DNA of 64,000 nt from Corticium candelabrum (Eukaryota; Porifera; Homoscleromorpha; Homosclerophorida; Plakinidae): assembly GCF_963422355.1 (NCBI RefSeq), contig NC_085098.1, positions 4,948,265-5,012,264 of the forward strand, read 5' to 3'. Below the pieces are notes generated by a model. The model saw only the letters and a program-made list of their open reading frames with translations, was not told the origin of the DNA and did no database searches. Of the stretch, positions 1 to 15,476 are shown piece by piece; position 1 is the stretch's first letter; each line of letters begins with the position of its first letter. A program made the translations under genes and the position numbers.

Positions 1-843
1 TGAGCGCTTTTGATATACCTAGACTAGTGTTTCGTGCGAATGCTAATGCCCGCATGTAGGAGATGCGCGTGTGAACTACGTAAAAGGTCATCTCTCCGCC
101 AATTGTAGATCTCAGACTGCAAGCCTACACAACACTCCATATAGACTTACCTTTTAAATTTGCTTCAGTTGTCTGCAAGTCCTGCAAACACCAAACAATG
201 GTCATAGCATCCCGTGTGGTACATTTATTGGATTATAGTTCTAACGCTAGTTTGATTTTGAAGTTTTGGGACACTTGATGACGTTGGGGTGACACTGATG
301 ACGTTGGGGTGACACTGATGACGTTGGGGGTGACACTTGATGACGTTGGGGTGACACTTGATGACGTTGGGGTGACACTTGATGACGTTTGGGTACCAGG
401 AAGTAGAAGGGGGATGATACCAGACTATCGTGAGAGAGTCTTGAGACAAGGCTACTATTTAATCACCTACTCCTCAACCGGAAGTATAGGTAATGGGTGA
501 CTGGCAAAGTTAAGTCTCTTGTTAGAAATGGTACAGTCATGGCCGTGGGCCGATGCTCTTTCGACACCCTGATGTTACTTATCCATGCAGCCAACTCACT
601 TATCCATGTTGACACCCTTGGGTCCAACCTATCTAGATTACGTGGCACTCTAGCTACTACATATGTCTTAATTGATTTATCATTAATTTACACACATACT
701 TAATTTAATACTTGACATACAGATAACAGATTCAGACTTATTGCATTGAAAGGCATATTGCATCACATATCACATTAGATGTTCTAAATTATTTGATACT
801 TATGCTAATAGTGACTTAATTTGTTGAATACATATGTTTCTAG
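1..843. other. Intronic or upstream sequence of the LONRF gene, no exon assigned
   Basis: No coding exon can be assigned with confidence. The stretch holds a six-unit minisatellite (listed separately) and AT-rich sequence from about 660 to 840. The LONRF exon at 844 begins in mid-codon and inside a TPR helix, so earlier exons lie to the left, probably before the window. A short segment at 151-181 has good splice sites on the minus strand but nothing supports it as an exon. Confidence 0.4.
268..391. repeat. Minisatellite, ~21-bp unit, six copies
   Basis: Six head-to-tail units containing TGATGACGTTGGGGTGACAC or close variants lie between 268 and 391, with unit length varying by one base (20-22 bp). 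The opposite-strand sequence of the same unit reappears twice at 63,226-63,265 inside a foldback element, so this is probably the core of a dispersed element rather than an isolated local expansion. Confidence 0.85.
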
Positions 844-1151
844 TTGGAGATGATCTCGTCCTACTTTTAAACAGATCTCAAGCGTTTGCTAGTTTACGGT
901 GTTTTGCTGAAGCACTAGCTGATGCTGACAAGGCTATAAGCATAAACCCTAGATACAGCAAGGTGTGGTCAGAGACACTGTTGTGATGTATGTACTGTCA
1001 TAGGTTTGGTTACATTTATGCATTATAGAGCCACTATATAAAAGGTCAAGCTTTGGATGGCATGGGACTGTTGGATGAAGCGTCAGCTTCATATTTGGCG
1101 TGTTTGGTTTTGGAACAGGACAATGTTGCTGTGCAAAAACGATTACAAAAG
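844..1151 (+). CDS. LONRF: LONRF-type E3 ligase gene, TPR exons (5' block)
   Basis: Two exons, 844-962 and 1029-1151, encode a tetratricopeptide pair. The first has an LLLNRSQAFASL helix followed by AEALADADKAISINPRYSK. The second reads SHYIKGQALDGMGLLDEASA and runs on to VQKRLQK. They match the TPR segment of LONRF proteins, where asparagine-arginine and ADADKA/INP motifs are typical. Splice sites are GT-AG: acceptor TAG before 844, donor GTGTGG after 962, acceptor TAG before 1029, donor GTCAGG after 1151. The second exon ends in phase 0, which matches the next recognised exon at 13,036. The 5' end of the gene is missing. The 11.9-kb gap to the next exon is an intron filled by mobile elements. 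Confidence 0.8.
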
Positions 1152-1156
1152 GTCAG

Positions 1157-1162
1157 GTGTGT

Positions 1163-1214
<52 letters not shown>
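1157..1214. repeat. (GT)n microsatellite
   Basis: An almost pure GT dinucleotide run begins just after the donor site of the LONRF TPR exon. The ORFs that read it as Val-Cys or Thr-His repeats are artefacts. Confidence 0.95.
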
Positions 1215-1216
<2 letters not shown>

Positions 1217-1905
1217 CGTACCCTTTCCGAATGTGCATTCCTGCATGCATATTGAATAAAATACCGTTGATACTGAGTTTGGCCATGCTATCGATACTGA
1301 TACCTTGTTTTCCAAGTATTGTCTGATAGCAGATACCAATACCAATACTGACATTTCAATTTCTTGTTATGGTATTAACTGTTAAATCAAAAAGAGCAAC
1401 GACTCGCAACAAAGCTTTGTCTTCACTTCAACATTAGTATACTTTACTTGTCTATGTCAACCATCTCTCTGATATGATGATGAAGTTACTGAGATTGAAG
1501 TCGCATACTGCTGCCCCTTCTGCAGCGCTTCTTGATCATTAACTGCCGCTTGTTCTTCACTCTTTTTCTGAATTTTCTAGCAGTCTAAGCTTATCAGGGT
1601 GCTTTCTCTGCAGGTTTTTTGTAATATTTGGGTTAGGCCGAAACAAATATATTTCTTGTTTCCGGTCACCAAGACGAAAAAAGAGACCTGGTCAGCTGGG
1701 AAAATATTTTTTGGGCTCATTATTTCGGTCTTGCTTTCACGATTTCACAGACTTACTATGCCAGTTTATACGTCAATACGTGGGCGTTTCTCTTTATTCA
1801 CCTTCCAATCATTATACAGCTGCGACCCAAAGACACTGGGCCACCGATCAGGAAGTGGGGGCACTAATTTATGTTAGCTAGCATCCTCAATTGTCTTGAA
1901 ATGTG

Positions 1906-2045
1906 GGTGCACATTAGCCTCGACACTAGGCCTCCCTTTGCTTTCGGTGGTCCGACCGCACGAGGATAGCAACGGGACTGTGTCACGTGATGTTCTCTCC
2001 GAAAAGCAAAGGGAGGCCTAGTAACTCATTATGTCACGTGACAAC
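1906..2045 (+). repeat. Inverted repeat copy 1 with internal palindromic ends (MITE-like)
   Basis: About 140 bp that recur in reverse orientation at 11,544-11,693. Within the copy, AGGCCTCCCTTTGCTTT near one side is mirrored by AAAGCAAAGGGAGGCCT near the other, so each copy can fold back on itself. The outer flanks, including the stretch containing TCATTATGTCACGTGACA, are shared too, so the repeat is larger than the palindrome. Confidence 0.8.
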
Positions 2046-2444
2046 TTAACTAATTATGTAATTAGTAAGACCCACCCTTTGTCGGTTCGTTTCATATTGC
2101 TAATGGGACTTTAAAGGAGATCATGTGTGTTTTCATTTACAGCAGAGACTTCTAGTAGCTGTCACGCGTACACTGGCAGGTGGCAAATCCGCTAGGCTAC
2201 ACAAAAGCAAAACAGCAGTCAGTAGATAGCTAGCTATGCATGCAAGCACTCACGATGTTGCTCACTGTCTAGCGAAACGACACCAAAAACTCTGCTGACT
2301 ACCAGTGCTGGCAAATCTCTATGCTACCAGCTTCCAACCATAGCCATGACAAACAAGTGCTGCCTTGTCATTAGTCCGCTCAATGCACTGATGAATGATC
2401 AGGTTGTTGCATGACTCTGCAAGCGCTCGTCCGCTTGTACATAC

Positions 2445-2447
<3 letters not shown>

Positions 2448-2496
<49 letters not shown>
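2448..2496. repeat. (AT)n microsatellite
   Basis: A run of about 24 AT dinucleotides in non-coding sequence inside the TIR element. Confidence 0.95.
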
Positions 2497-2500
<4 letters not shown>

Positions 2501-2725
2501 TTATTATTAAAAGTTGGTACAACTTCTAAATCAATCTAATTCTTTACACTAAAGCTAGGTTTACAAAAGGTCCCAAACGCTTCCAAAAAGATATGTCCGA
2601 CTTTCTTGCACAAACAGTTCGTATGTGTCGACGTAGATGCCACTTAAAACTGTTCATAATTCCAACGGGAGGAAGAGTTTTTCTTTTTGTCCAATAGGTG
2701 GTCATGAGAATGACGAAGAAAGTTC

Positions 2726-5700
2726 TTAGGTTCCAGTTTCATTCATCAGCTCCAATGGGTGGAGGGCCGTAGGTGGATTTAAGGATACCCTACTCAATAA
2801 GAGACAAACTTGCCGTAAGAGTCCTTTCCATATTGGGCAAGTATTGAATACATGTTCAATGGGGTCGTCTGGCTGGTGGCACGCTGGACACTGACGTGTT
2901 GTGGCAAGCTTAGCCATATAGAGGACTGAGTTAGTTGGCAGAACCGGGTGCAGAAATTTACATGCTATGTCCCATTGTAAAGGCGTCATGTTTTGAGGAA
3001 AATTCCATAGTGAGAGCCATTGTTTGTCCGTAATTGGTTTGTATGAGGCCTCCCATTTTTCCTGGCACGGTGGACGGTCTATGTGTTTAGATAAGAGACA
3101 TCGGTACAGTAAACGTGTATTCGCATCTGACAGTAGCAGTGGTTTATCGGCTGTGCTGAAGAAACAGAGACGTGCCTGCCAATGTGGCATTCTATGTTCG
3201 GAAGAGGGCTCTTGATGGGGGAGGCTAGTCCAAGATTGCGGAATGGCATGTAAAACTTGAGGGTGAAATTTTGCCGCGACCGTTCTGGCATCTGGAAGTT
3301 GTTTGGTCCATATATCTTTAACGTTGAAGAAGCGACATCTAGCTAGTGAAGGCTGAAGTATGGGGCGATTGGACTGGTCTTTTATAAGTTGGTTTCCCCA
3401 CAGAGGTTCTTCGGCAGCATCTTCATAATACTTGGGAGGGGCAAGATCTCGTCCTCCGTCAAGTTTTCTCCAGGACATGTAAAGTTGGCGATAAAAGGAT
3501 GAAAGCTTGGTGTAGTTGTGATGGTCGGGCATCCAGCCTGAGGCGGCAAATACTGCATGGCCCATGTTGTATTGTCCACTGAGATGAGATAGTTGCTGTC
3601 GAGCGAGGTCTTTCCAAGCTGCTTGATTCTTTTTATCAAACAAGCGTCGGATCGCTTGGAGGCGTATTGCCATTAGTCTAGAAAGGAGATGAGGCATGCC
3701 TAGTCCTCCATCTCTACTTCGTGAAATACACACCGATCATTTTATTAGTGGTGGCGTTTTAATCCAAAGAAAATCCCAGATAATGTCTTGGAATTGCTGT
3801 AACGTTTGATGAGGCATAGTATATGTGTGTGCCGTGTAGTATATTTTGCTTAAAGCGTATGTTGACAGGACGTGTGCTCGCCCTAGGTATGACAGATCTC
3901 GACTTTTCCAAATGTCCAATGCCTTTTTCAGTTTCTCTAAGACCATTGACCAGTTTTCTTTTATAGATTCATAATACGAAGGACTGAATGTTAGGCCAAG
4001 GATCGCTGTGGTAGCCCATTTTATTTGCAATGGGTTTTCTTGACGTTTCCACTTTCCAAGCCATAAACCAACTGACTTTTCTCGGTTGAGGTGTGCTCTG
4101 CTGGCAGAGTTATAAACCGTTAGTTCGTCATTTAAGGCCTGAAAGCTTGTCTCTGTTGTTAGAAAACAGTCATGTCATCTGCATAACTGGATACTTTAAT
4201 ACTATCTCTGAGAGGGTCGTCAACAGTTGGCACTCCTTGTATGATAGGATTTTGTCTTATTGCTGACGCTAAAGGCTCGAAACTGAGAACATATAAAAGA
4301 GGTGACAGTGGACATCCTTGTCTGACGCCGCGGTGTATGTCTATTCTTGATGACAGATATGCATTGACTATGACGTGACTGCCGATGTTAGAATACGCTA
4401 TTTTTACCCATTTTTGGAAAGAGGGACCAAACCTAAAAACACCGAGTACTCTAGACAGATGTGTCCAGTTAACCTTGTTGAAAGCTTTTGTTTGATCTAG
4501 AGAGATGACAGCCAAATCTTTCTCTGTACCAGAGCACCAGTGAAGTACGTCTCGGATTGTTGCACAATTGTCTTGTATGGCTCGATGGGGAAGACTGCAA
4601 CTCTGGTCTGGGTGGATGATTGATCCGATTACTTTCTTTAGACGATTTGTTAGAGCTTTTGTGATTATTTTGTAGTCGGTATTCAGAAGGCTGATGGGAC
4701 GCCAGTTTTTGAGATCGTTTTGATTTCCTTTCTTATCTATGATACGGATGATTCCGGTTCTCTGGCTATACGAAAGAGAGGTCTTTTCTTCGACTGCGTT
4801 AACCATTTGCACAAAATCGTCTCTAAGCAGTGACCAGAAAGCTCTATAAAATTATGTCGTAAGACCATCCATGCCAGGAGACTTGCCTGCGTGTAGTGTT
4901 TTGAGAGACTCTGTACACTCTTCCAGCGTTAACGGACCTTCACACGAAAAACTGTCTGTGCATGTTAATTGTTGTTGAGATGAGACAGAGCTTGCACACT
5001 AGTTTCGTTGTCGATTGGTTGCTCTCGGTAGAGGTCGGTATAAAATGTTTGAGTAAGATGAAGACAGGCATTTGTGTCTGTGGCTCTCTTGCCTTGATAG
5101 TTTAGTTCAGTGATACAGTCTCGAGTTCCCTTGATGTTTTCTTTTGCGGTGAAAAACTTACCCGAAGTTTCTCCACTCTCTATCCATTGTGCTCGGCAGC
5201 GAACTTGTTTACCTTGAATATATTCTTGCTCATATTCTTGTAAGCGTTTCCGAAAGAATTTCTGCTCTTGAGACTGCTATGATTTGGCCGTTTTGAATTG
5301 CGCACTGTGCTTTTTGTAGTGATTGTTCAAGTCTAGTCCTAGTTTTATTTCGTTTTCTTTGGCGTTGAATTCCATAACGTATTGACAAAGATTTGATATG
5401 GGCCTTTCCCGTGTCCCACCATTCGAGGAGTGACAAAAACCGTGGTTTCTGATATTGCCAGTGTAGCCAAAAGGCGGTGACTTTCCGTCGGTAACAAGCC
5501 TCAGACAAAAGACTTTTGGTAAGTTTCCAATATCCCCGTCCTCTAGTACATGTTGACGAAGCTAGAAGTTTGAGAAGTACACACGAGTGGTCACTGAACG
5601 CTGTGGGAAGAACAGAAATCTCATGTACTTTGTTTTCCAACACACGAGGTTAGGAACATATCTAGTCGGCAGGCTACTGGTGGATTTGATTGACTCCATG

Positions 5701-6306
5701 TGTAACCGGGAGCATCTGGATGGCATTGTCGGTATAAATCAGTCAAGTTGAGGGTTGAGAGGAGCGTGTGAAGTGCAGCAGTGTCGCTGCTCCTGGGTCC
5801 TAGTTTTGCTTGAGACAGTTTGTCCATACTGGGGTTAAGGACGCAATTGAAATCACCACAGACAACCAGTCTTGGTGAATTCTGCAGCTGTGAAGTCACG
5901 ATTTGATAGAAATCTTTGCGATCAGCTGAGGACGTCGGTGCGTAAAGGTTGACCAGGTCGAACGTGAGGGAAGGGTAGTTTACTTTCATAGATAAATAAC
6001 GTCCGTTGGAGTCTTGTAGGACCTTCTTGCATTGTAGTTGGGGCATATTTTTCACAATGATACTTCTTTGGAATGATTTGTACCATAAGCATGAAAAATG
6101 GAATGTTTAGGAAACTGTAATTGCCAATTTGAATTTTCATCTGTTGCATATGTTTCTTGTAAACACAAAATATCGATATTCTTTCTGATCATCCAGTCTG
6201 CAATTTGTTGTCGTTTCATCCTGTTAGTCATTCCTTGAGCATTGAGATTAGCAATTTGTAGAGTCATTAGAGCGAGAGAGGAAAAGAGAAAAAAAGCACA
6301 AAACAT
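2726..6306 (-). pseudogene. LINE ORF2: APE-type endonuclease, reverse transcriptase, C-terminal zinc region
   Basis: At the N-terminal end (6,306-5,621) the apurinic-type endonuclease shows LQIANLNAQGM, DILCLQETYA, VNLYAPT, CGDFNCVLN and YTWSQ motifs. The reverse transcriptase (4,812-4,159) has NWRPISLLNTDYKI, DQTKAFNKVNW, GVRQGCPLSPLLY and the catalytic SSYADD. The C-terminal segment (3,733-2,726) has GGLGMPHL and a CPACH...H...C zinc-like motif typical of Tx1/L1 tails. Frame breaks or stops fall near 5,640, 5,230-4,812, 4,159-4,030, 3,735 and 6,055. The translation changes frame several times, so no intact polyprotein remains. Confidence 0.85.
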
Positions 6307-6438
6307 TTCCAGTCGAGTCTAGACTGGAGCTGGCAACGTCCCACATGCGTCCTGGTTTTCCACATGCGGGTGTTCAGTAGCTGATTTCTCTTGTGCTTTC
6401 TTCTTTTTCTTCTTTCTTTGTTTTAGCTGTGTATTGTG

Positions 6439-7390
6439 TCAGGTGTTGGTGAGTGTTTCTTTTTCATTCCTTCCTCTTTTTCGTGTTCTTTTATCGTTTG
6501 CATCACTCTGAGAGCCCTCTTTCATGTCACTTTCACTTGCCGTTCCTTGATTTGATTCTGCTTCACACCAGCTTGTTGCCTTATTTGTCTCCCATTCACT
6601 CAGTTGGATGTCATCCTTGTCATCTGATAAGGTACCCTCATAACCACAAGGTGGTGGTGGTGGTGGTGGTGGTGGTGTAGTCTCTTTCACAGATGTGTCA
6701 GACTGTTCTGGTCTGTTGTGTTCTGTAGCTCTTGTGCTAGCCGTACTATAGTTTTTACAGTTTCTATACACATGATCCGTACCATTGCAATGATAACAGC
6801 GTCGGAAGGATGATGGTTTTGGACAGTCTTTCACGTGGTGATCAGCTTCGTCACATCGATAACACCGATAACACCGTGTTGGTTCACCTGCATATCTGTC
6901 ATAAAATCTGATTAGGTAATGGCCAACTTGCAATGAGATAGGAAAGGTTCCCTTGGGGTTAACAACAGTGAATACTCAACTCCTGTTTCAATCATGGGGG
7001 CGAAAGAGTAGCATCTACGGTGTACACATGACACATGGCCATGTTTTGACAATACACTTTTAATTGTTGCATCTGGCATCTCGTATGGCATCTTACATGT
7101 CACCAGTGCAGGTGGTGGTCCTGCAGGGTGTGCATGTTGTGGTCATGAACCTGACAGCTCTACGCATTCATAATGTCGTTCCTTGATGTCAAGGCCAGCT
7201 CTCAAAACAGTGTTTTTTGCGGTTTGATTCCCAAAGGAGATTTGCCAAACGCCATGGCGGAGAGTCTGAGTCACGCATTTGATGTTTTCTTCCTCTACTA
7301 CAGTCTGGAGTGCCATTATCACGAGTTGAGATATCCTCCTCAGTTTGCAGATGGACCGTTAGAGGTCGTGCTAGATACCCTTCCATCTTG
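6439..7390 (-). pseudogene. LINE ORF1: RRM-like region and CCHC zinc knuckles
   Basis: The segment 7,103-6,912 has a PYEMPDATIKSVLSKHGHV core and TGVEYSLLL, like the RNA-recognition-type fold of Tx1-clade ORF1 proteins. The next segment (6,933-6,439) has two zinc knuckles, CYRCDEADHHVKDC and CYHCNGTDHVYRNC, followed by a proline run and an acidic/serine-rich tail. The two segments overlap in different frames, so a frameshift separates them. The N-terminal boundary upstream of 7,103 is not clear. Confidence 0.7.
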
Positions 7391-7780
7391 AGAAAAACAA
7401 GCTCGAAACACCAGATTAGTCCAAGCTGTACTCAAGACGTCCAAATATCAAAGTTGGTATCTACAAAACGTTGTGAACGGGTGGTAGCCTTTGTAGCAAA
7501 ACCCAGAAAGCGAAAAGAAAGCGAAAATTACGGAGCGTTACCACAACATGGTAAACTCACGCCCCCACCAAATGAACAGAAAGCGACCATCACAGCACCA
7601 TCCTCAGACTCGGGCAAAAAAGAAGCGAACGCTTACGACATTGAACTAAATGTAATGCACATGCTCAACTTACAATCATATACTAATACCCCTTGGTTTC
7701 TTGGTCATCTCTGACAGTCTAGAAAGGTGCAGTAGAGAAAAATACAAATCTACTATCTATACATGTAGTTACCTGCATAT

Positions 7781-7893
<113 letters not shown>

Positions 7894-8425
7894 ACTTTTA
7901 CAGCCAAATTTTTTGTGCTGCAAAAAGTAAATCTACCAACAACACTATATGTCCAAATCCTCGAACTGTAGCTGAGGCTCGTCTGCTGAGTCACATTCCT
8001 CACTGCTCTGTACCCTGGTCACAGCATCAGTTCGTTTTAAGAAGTTAACCAGCCAACCTGCTTCAATTTTTTCTAACCCCCTTTTCTCTTGAATCGATCA
8101 TAAGAGTGTGGGTTAGCCTCCCAGGTATTTCAAGATGAACTTGATTGTTGGTGATGGCTTCCCACATTGCTTTAATTAATGTCTGTGTCAGCAGATCGAG
8201 TAGTGTGGGAAGTTTGTTCACGAACAGACCCCAACTGTTCTTCAGCAGTGTGTGCTACTTGTGCAAGAAAGAGAGCAGTTCTAGAGATGACTCTAACGTG
8301 GTCAAACGAATAACTTGATGCAGCAGACATGGCATTTTTGATGATCCTGTATCACACACAAACATATGTACCAACCACAATAACCATACATGTTTAGACA
8401 ACTAACATACAATACAATACTCCCT

Positions 8426-8427
<2 letters not shown>

Positions 8428-8476
<49 letters not shown>
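8428..8476. repeat. (TA)n microsatellite
   Basis: A TA run in the last intron of the DUF6589-like gene. Confidence 0.95.
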
Positions 8477-8477
<1 letters not shown>

Positions 8478-11400
8478 CCCAACAGCACATCATGCAACTC
8501 CCCAACTGACTCTCGATCCCCACAAAACAAACACAACAGTAGAGCAAGCAGATTAATTTCATAAATCCTAGTCAACTTTACACTTACAGATTGTAGTACT
8601 GTATCAAGTGATCCACAGCTTTGCCACCGTTTCTTTCCCAGACATATTTACAGACCTGTTGTGAGTATGAATAAATGCCATGGAAGATGACCAGTCAGCT
8701 TTCAGGTTAGCCAACAAGTTGGCTGCTTCCACTGAGTAGTTCTTTCTACCAGATCCCAAGAACATAGGTAGCCATAACCTCCATAGAATGATCACCAGTG
8801 GTCCATTTTCTTTCCTTACGGAATCTCTTAAGAGTTCATGTAGAAATCCTAAGTGAAGTACTCTACGATGCATCAAGCACACTTGATCATCATTCTTTAA
8901 ATGAATGTCAGGTTCTTTTGGTAAAACTGTGGAACTTGCAATGCGTTCAGCAACATCTCGAAGCCGCCAACTGTTGGTTAGCTCATGATCACAAGCAATA
9001 GGGTTAGAGGGAGTAGCCACATTCAAATGGCTGGTAACTGCAGCAAGCAAATGAGCTTGAGAGGCATGTCTGAGAAGTTCATCGCAGACATTGAAAGTCT
9101 TCACTCCCCTGTCAGCGTGCCTCCTATTGCCAATGTCTTTCAAATGACTTAAAGAGCCCTTATACCTCTCAGAGCCCCAAAGAGACCAGAATGTCACTCG
9201 AAGACGTTCCCACATAAAATGAAAATCCCCTACACAAAAACACAATTATCTGAAAAATCATGGAACAACATGTCTTAGTTAGAAAGGTAACAAATTCATT
9301 AAATTGAAACATAACTATATATATAATATTAAGTAGAGAAACAACAATGCATGGTGCACAAAGGGAGAAAATAGAGACATTAATCATTCATTACTCAGGG
9401 GATACAAGCAGGTAAAAACTGAAGACAAACAGCAGTAAGCTAAAAGGACACTTGACTGGAACAACAGTTAATTTAATTTAATTTATTAATTTAATTACTA
9501 ATAAATGACTTTATATATAAAGTGAGAAAGCATTAATCTAATATGGCATCATATCAAACAAATGAAGTTCCATACCTGGAGAATCACAAGCCCACTGCAG
9601 TTGATGCATAAAATTCCTTTTCATAGGTTCTCAGGTTCTTGGCTCCTCTGATATTACTACAGGTTTTCTGGTCTCCAACTACTGCCTACATACATCCAAT
9701 CTTACAGAATAGTTTATTGATGTGTTAACCACATCGTATAGCTATACCTGTAGTGAAGGTTGAGATTTGTGAACATCTCTGCAAAACCTTTCCAAGATTG
9801 CAATGTTGTTGTCGGTTGATGATTCATCAATGTCAAGAATGTCCAAGGCAATGACCTCTGACTTTGTTATTGACTTTTGGAGAGAGATGCCTGATGATTT
9901 CAAGTGATGAAGACACTGAAAATTTCCAACCATGAAATTCTCCATGAATTTCACAGCACTGTCCCATAGCTGCTGACCATCACCATCACTGGGCAGTATG
10001 TCAGCAGGGTTCAAGTCAGCTCTTCTCATCTACAGTCAACACAAGTGTACATAGAAAATTAATAAATCAATCAATAATTAAATCAGAGAATTAATTAATC
10101 TGTGGCTTGTTATCCCATACTTCACCGAGGCATCTCAATATAACAAGTAGACGGGTAGTCATGTTCCACATGTTGGCTTTCAACCCTATAAAGTTGAACA
10201 CGGAGATTCTTTGAATTCTATTCTACGAGCCGTGCATGGATGCATTTCACTCACCACTTCTCTCATGACGAAGCCCTGCAGGAATGTTCAAATTATCATA
10301 AACCCAAAGAATGGGTTGTTGCACTAATCGCTGCACTTGTCCCTCGTCTTCAGCAATCTGCTTCAACTGCTGCCAACCATGCTGGTAGGAAAGGCACACG
10401 CCAAGGTGGTTTAGCGTGGTAATGACCTGTTTTTGGGTGCCTTTTGCTATAAGTAGGAATGTTGTCAGCAGCTGTAGCCCACTACTCCTAGGTTGTCTGG
10501 ATTTCAATAGCAGAAGTTGCTATAGTTGCACTTATGCTGGTTTCAGCCGACGCATGTGGTGTGGATAATCTCCCTAAAAGCTTCCATAAGCATGGACTAC
10601 AGTGCTCAAATGTGCTGTGAATCTCACGCACAGAAAACGTCGACAAGTCTGACTGGGACAGAGGACCATGCAAAAGAGACTGACATTCGCTATGATCTAG
10701 AGCTTCCAATTCGGCCACCAATACCTCTTCTACCTGACTCCAGTCGATGATTAAGTCCAGTGACTGGAGGCCAGTTCCTGCTGATGGGTTCCACTGCATT
10801 GCTGGCGCACTCCTGCTTAGTTGATCGTCTGTCATCGAAGGCAGTGGAACAAGAGGGTGTAAAGACGCGCAGGCAGAGTGCAATTGCTCCGTCTGCTGTG
10901 GTTGAGTAGAAGAAGACGACGCAATAGGTACTAAACCACTGTACACATACGCTTTAGTCTTATAATTAAACTTTCGTCCCACTGCCGGGAAAGCCACTGC
11001 CACAATGCATGAAATTTCTACGTGACTGATGTCTGCTTGGAATTCCTCCAGAAACAACTGCTGCATGCGATTGACAGAGATACCTTCACTCGCAGCGATG
11101 TCGGGAGAATACTGAAACACTGTTTGCAATCTATGTAGACGAACACACGCATCCAAATGATTCGTTGGTCACTAGACGTAGTGCACAAGAAGCTGTTGTA
11201 CGCGAGCCTGTCTTACCACTGTGCTCTCCTCTCTCGGTGATCTTTCTGTAGAAGAATACAGGCACTGAGATACTTTGGCTCCATTGGGATCGAAGAAACA
11301 AACAAGAATGATCTTGACGGAACAGAGATGATAGCGCATGAGAGGCCAAACGACACCTGCAGCGCTACTAGTAGGCGATTGTGTGATAATAGCACCTTTG

Positions 11401-11543
11401 TTGACACCTTTGACATCTAGACATTTGTTTTCTTAATTACCTAAATGCTTAAAGAGCTTTGCATATCAAAGGAAATAATCAGGAAGTAACTCAAATGTGA
11501 TTTAGAGTCAACCAATCATCATTTGCAAAATAGATCAGGTGAC

Positions 11544-11693
11544 AAGCTAGCTTGTCACGTGACATAATGAGTTACTAGGCCTCCCTTTGCTTTTCGGAGA
11601 GAACATCACATGATACAGTCCCGTTGCTATCCTCGCTCGGTCGGACCACCGAAAGCAAAGGGAGGCCTAGTGTCGAGGCTAGGTGCACATACC
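11544..11693 (-). repeat. Inverted repeat copy 2 with internal palindromic ends (MITE-like)
   Basis: The reverse-complement partner of the repeat at 1,906-2,045, with a few mismatches. Its edge coincides with the donor site of the DUF6589-like exon at 11,693-11,772, so it lies in that gene's intron. The CACGTG-containing flank and the AGGCCTCCCTTTGC palindrome are both conserved. Confidence 0.8.
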
Positions 11694-12418
11694 ATAGTGC
11701 TGACCTAATGGTTCTAACCACATACCGTCCTTCGTTTTCAGCAACGTCTGGAGTGAAACCAAGACCACAGTCCTAGAAAACAACAGAAAACAGTCTACAA
11801 CTATACATGTACAAGACCCATACACATACGGGAAAATGACAATCATCCTACTTTCAGGTGTTTGACTACATCCTGATACAAGGCAGACTTCGCTGATCTA
11901 CCGTTTTTCTCTTCCGGTAGCCTGTCCCTAGCGGTTGCGGAGGTCATTAGAACTTTGAATGCAGAGGCCCCATCAGGACACGGCCGCTTTGCAATTGACA
12001 CTTCTTCATAGCGGCATCTTGGAGCGAAAACTTGATGAAACGGCATCCGAAGTCGATCAGTAGGCTCACGTTCTCCGTCATTTCCACGTCCTTCCATGCC
12101 CCAGTCTTTTCAGACGCAGTTGCCTTTGCATTCACGTGCACAGGAAGGCAGCTTCCGTGAGACGCCAATCTCGGCTTCACGTGGCTATCAAACACGTCTT
12201 CCAGTGTTGCGTCAAATTCCACGCGGATCAACCGTTGTGAAAGAAGATGCTTCGCTGATCGCCAGCACTCAACACACAACGAGGCCATTCTGTCTGGCTT
12301 CAGTGCGCATGCCCGTTGGAACAAATTAATATCAACGATCCAAAAAAAACTTTTAGGTTTTCCTCAAATTTGACCCGGTCGGGCGACCGGAAACAAGAAA
12401 TATATTGGTCCAGCCTTA

Positions 12419-13035
12419 TTGTAAGTTTTTGTTTAGTTGTCCCACTTCTTGAAACGCCTCCTGAGCATATTTTATGCGACACCTTACTGTTGTTTACTGT
12501 TGAGACCTCAAAATAAGGTCAAATGCCACTGGCACAAGTTGCGATGATACCTTATCTGTTAACCCTTGAGGTGCCAGACCGGTATACGCGAGGTATCACC
12601 AAGCAAAAAATTTATTGATACCGATACTACTGCTAAAGCCCTGATGTCGGCACTGCACCAATACAATACCAGGCAGTATCGGTTCTACACTGTTATTGCA
12701 TGTTGCTGTGCATGTGCTCAGAGGCGTGTGCATCCATTTCGTACATCTGTGAGTATGCGTGCATGCAGCAACAACAGTGGCCTTGGAAGATGTTCATGAG
12801 CCGAGGGGGGAGGGGGTACAGTGGATGTCATCACGAGTAACTACCTTGCTTGCCAGAATGTAAACAGATTTGCAAAGTCACTAGCACAGAAAAATTTAAA
12901 TTCTTACACTGAGCGAGGGGACTGAATCTCCTCAGTTCCCCTCCCCCTCCCGGTTCTTAGACAGATGAACAATAAGACAAGGTTTGGTGTCTGTAGCATT
13001 TCGTATGGCTATGACATGGTTAATTTGCATTCTAG
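12419..13035. other. LONRF intron remainder, no gene seen
   Basis: Intron sequence between the right end of the TIR element and the next LONRF exon. It includes a purine-rich patch (GAGGGGGGAGGGGG, about 12,802) and a pyrimidine-rich patch with CCCCTCCCCCTCCC (about 12,938). No supported exon or repeat unit. Confidence 0.5.

Positions 13036-15476
<2,441 letters not shown>

Larger units (their letters stand above)
2690..7390 (-). mobile_element. Tx1/L1-like non-LTR retrotransposon (LINE), frame-broken
   Basis: Read on the minus strand, the order is ORF1 (about 7,390-6,439), a short spacer, then ORF2 (6,306-2,726). This is the order of L1/Tx1-clade elements. ORF2 is split into at least six frame segments, so the copy is dead unless the breaks are assembly errors. 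The 3' end is placed just past the last stop at 2,726; no clear poly-A tail or target duplication was seen. The element lies inside the larger TIR element in the LONRF intron. Confidence 0.85.
8172..12288 (-). pseudogene. DUF6589-like protein gene, multi-exon, decayed
   Basis: Minus-strand exons with good sites are 11,852-12,288 (MASLCVECW start), 11,693-11,772, a region about 11,156-10,247, 9,748-10,029, 9,576-9,685, 8,588-9,229 and 8,172-8,346. The diagnostic order is a KSRQPRSSGLQLL segment, WVYDNLN, LDILDIDESSTDN, VVGDQKTC, PGDFHFMW with LRVTFWSLWG, then GGKAVDHLIQYYNL joined across a phase-matched intron to IIKNAMSAASSYS. These are the landmarks I associate with DUF6589 proteins, a multicopy family of unknown function in invertebrate genomes. 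Frame changes near 10,505, 9,620 and 8,640 (possibly 12,050) interrupt it. The last exon ends at a TAA at 8,172-8,174. Position and orientation suggest the gene belongs to the surrounding TIR element. Confidence 0.65.

Noticed and set aside
151..181. A 31-nt minus-strand exon with TTTGCAG acceptor and GTAAGT donor
   Set aside because: The splice sites are good, but the peptide is only ten residues, has no recognisable neighbour exon, and the + strand gene runs through here.
1046..1354. ORFs with long Thr-His or Val-Cys repeats (also at 7,701-8,048, 14,607-14,934 and 63,498-63,710)
   Set aside because: They are translations of AC/GT dinucleotide microsatellites, which are open in several frames by chance.
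7310..7714. A 134-residue + strand ORF
   Set aside because: It is antisense to the LINE ORF1 region over half its length, has no recognised motif and ends near a microsatellite.
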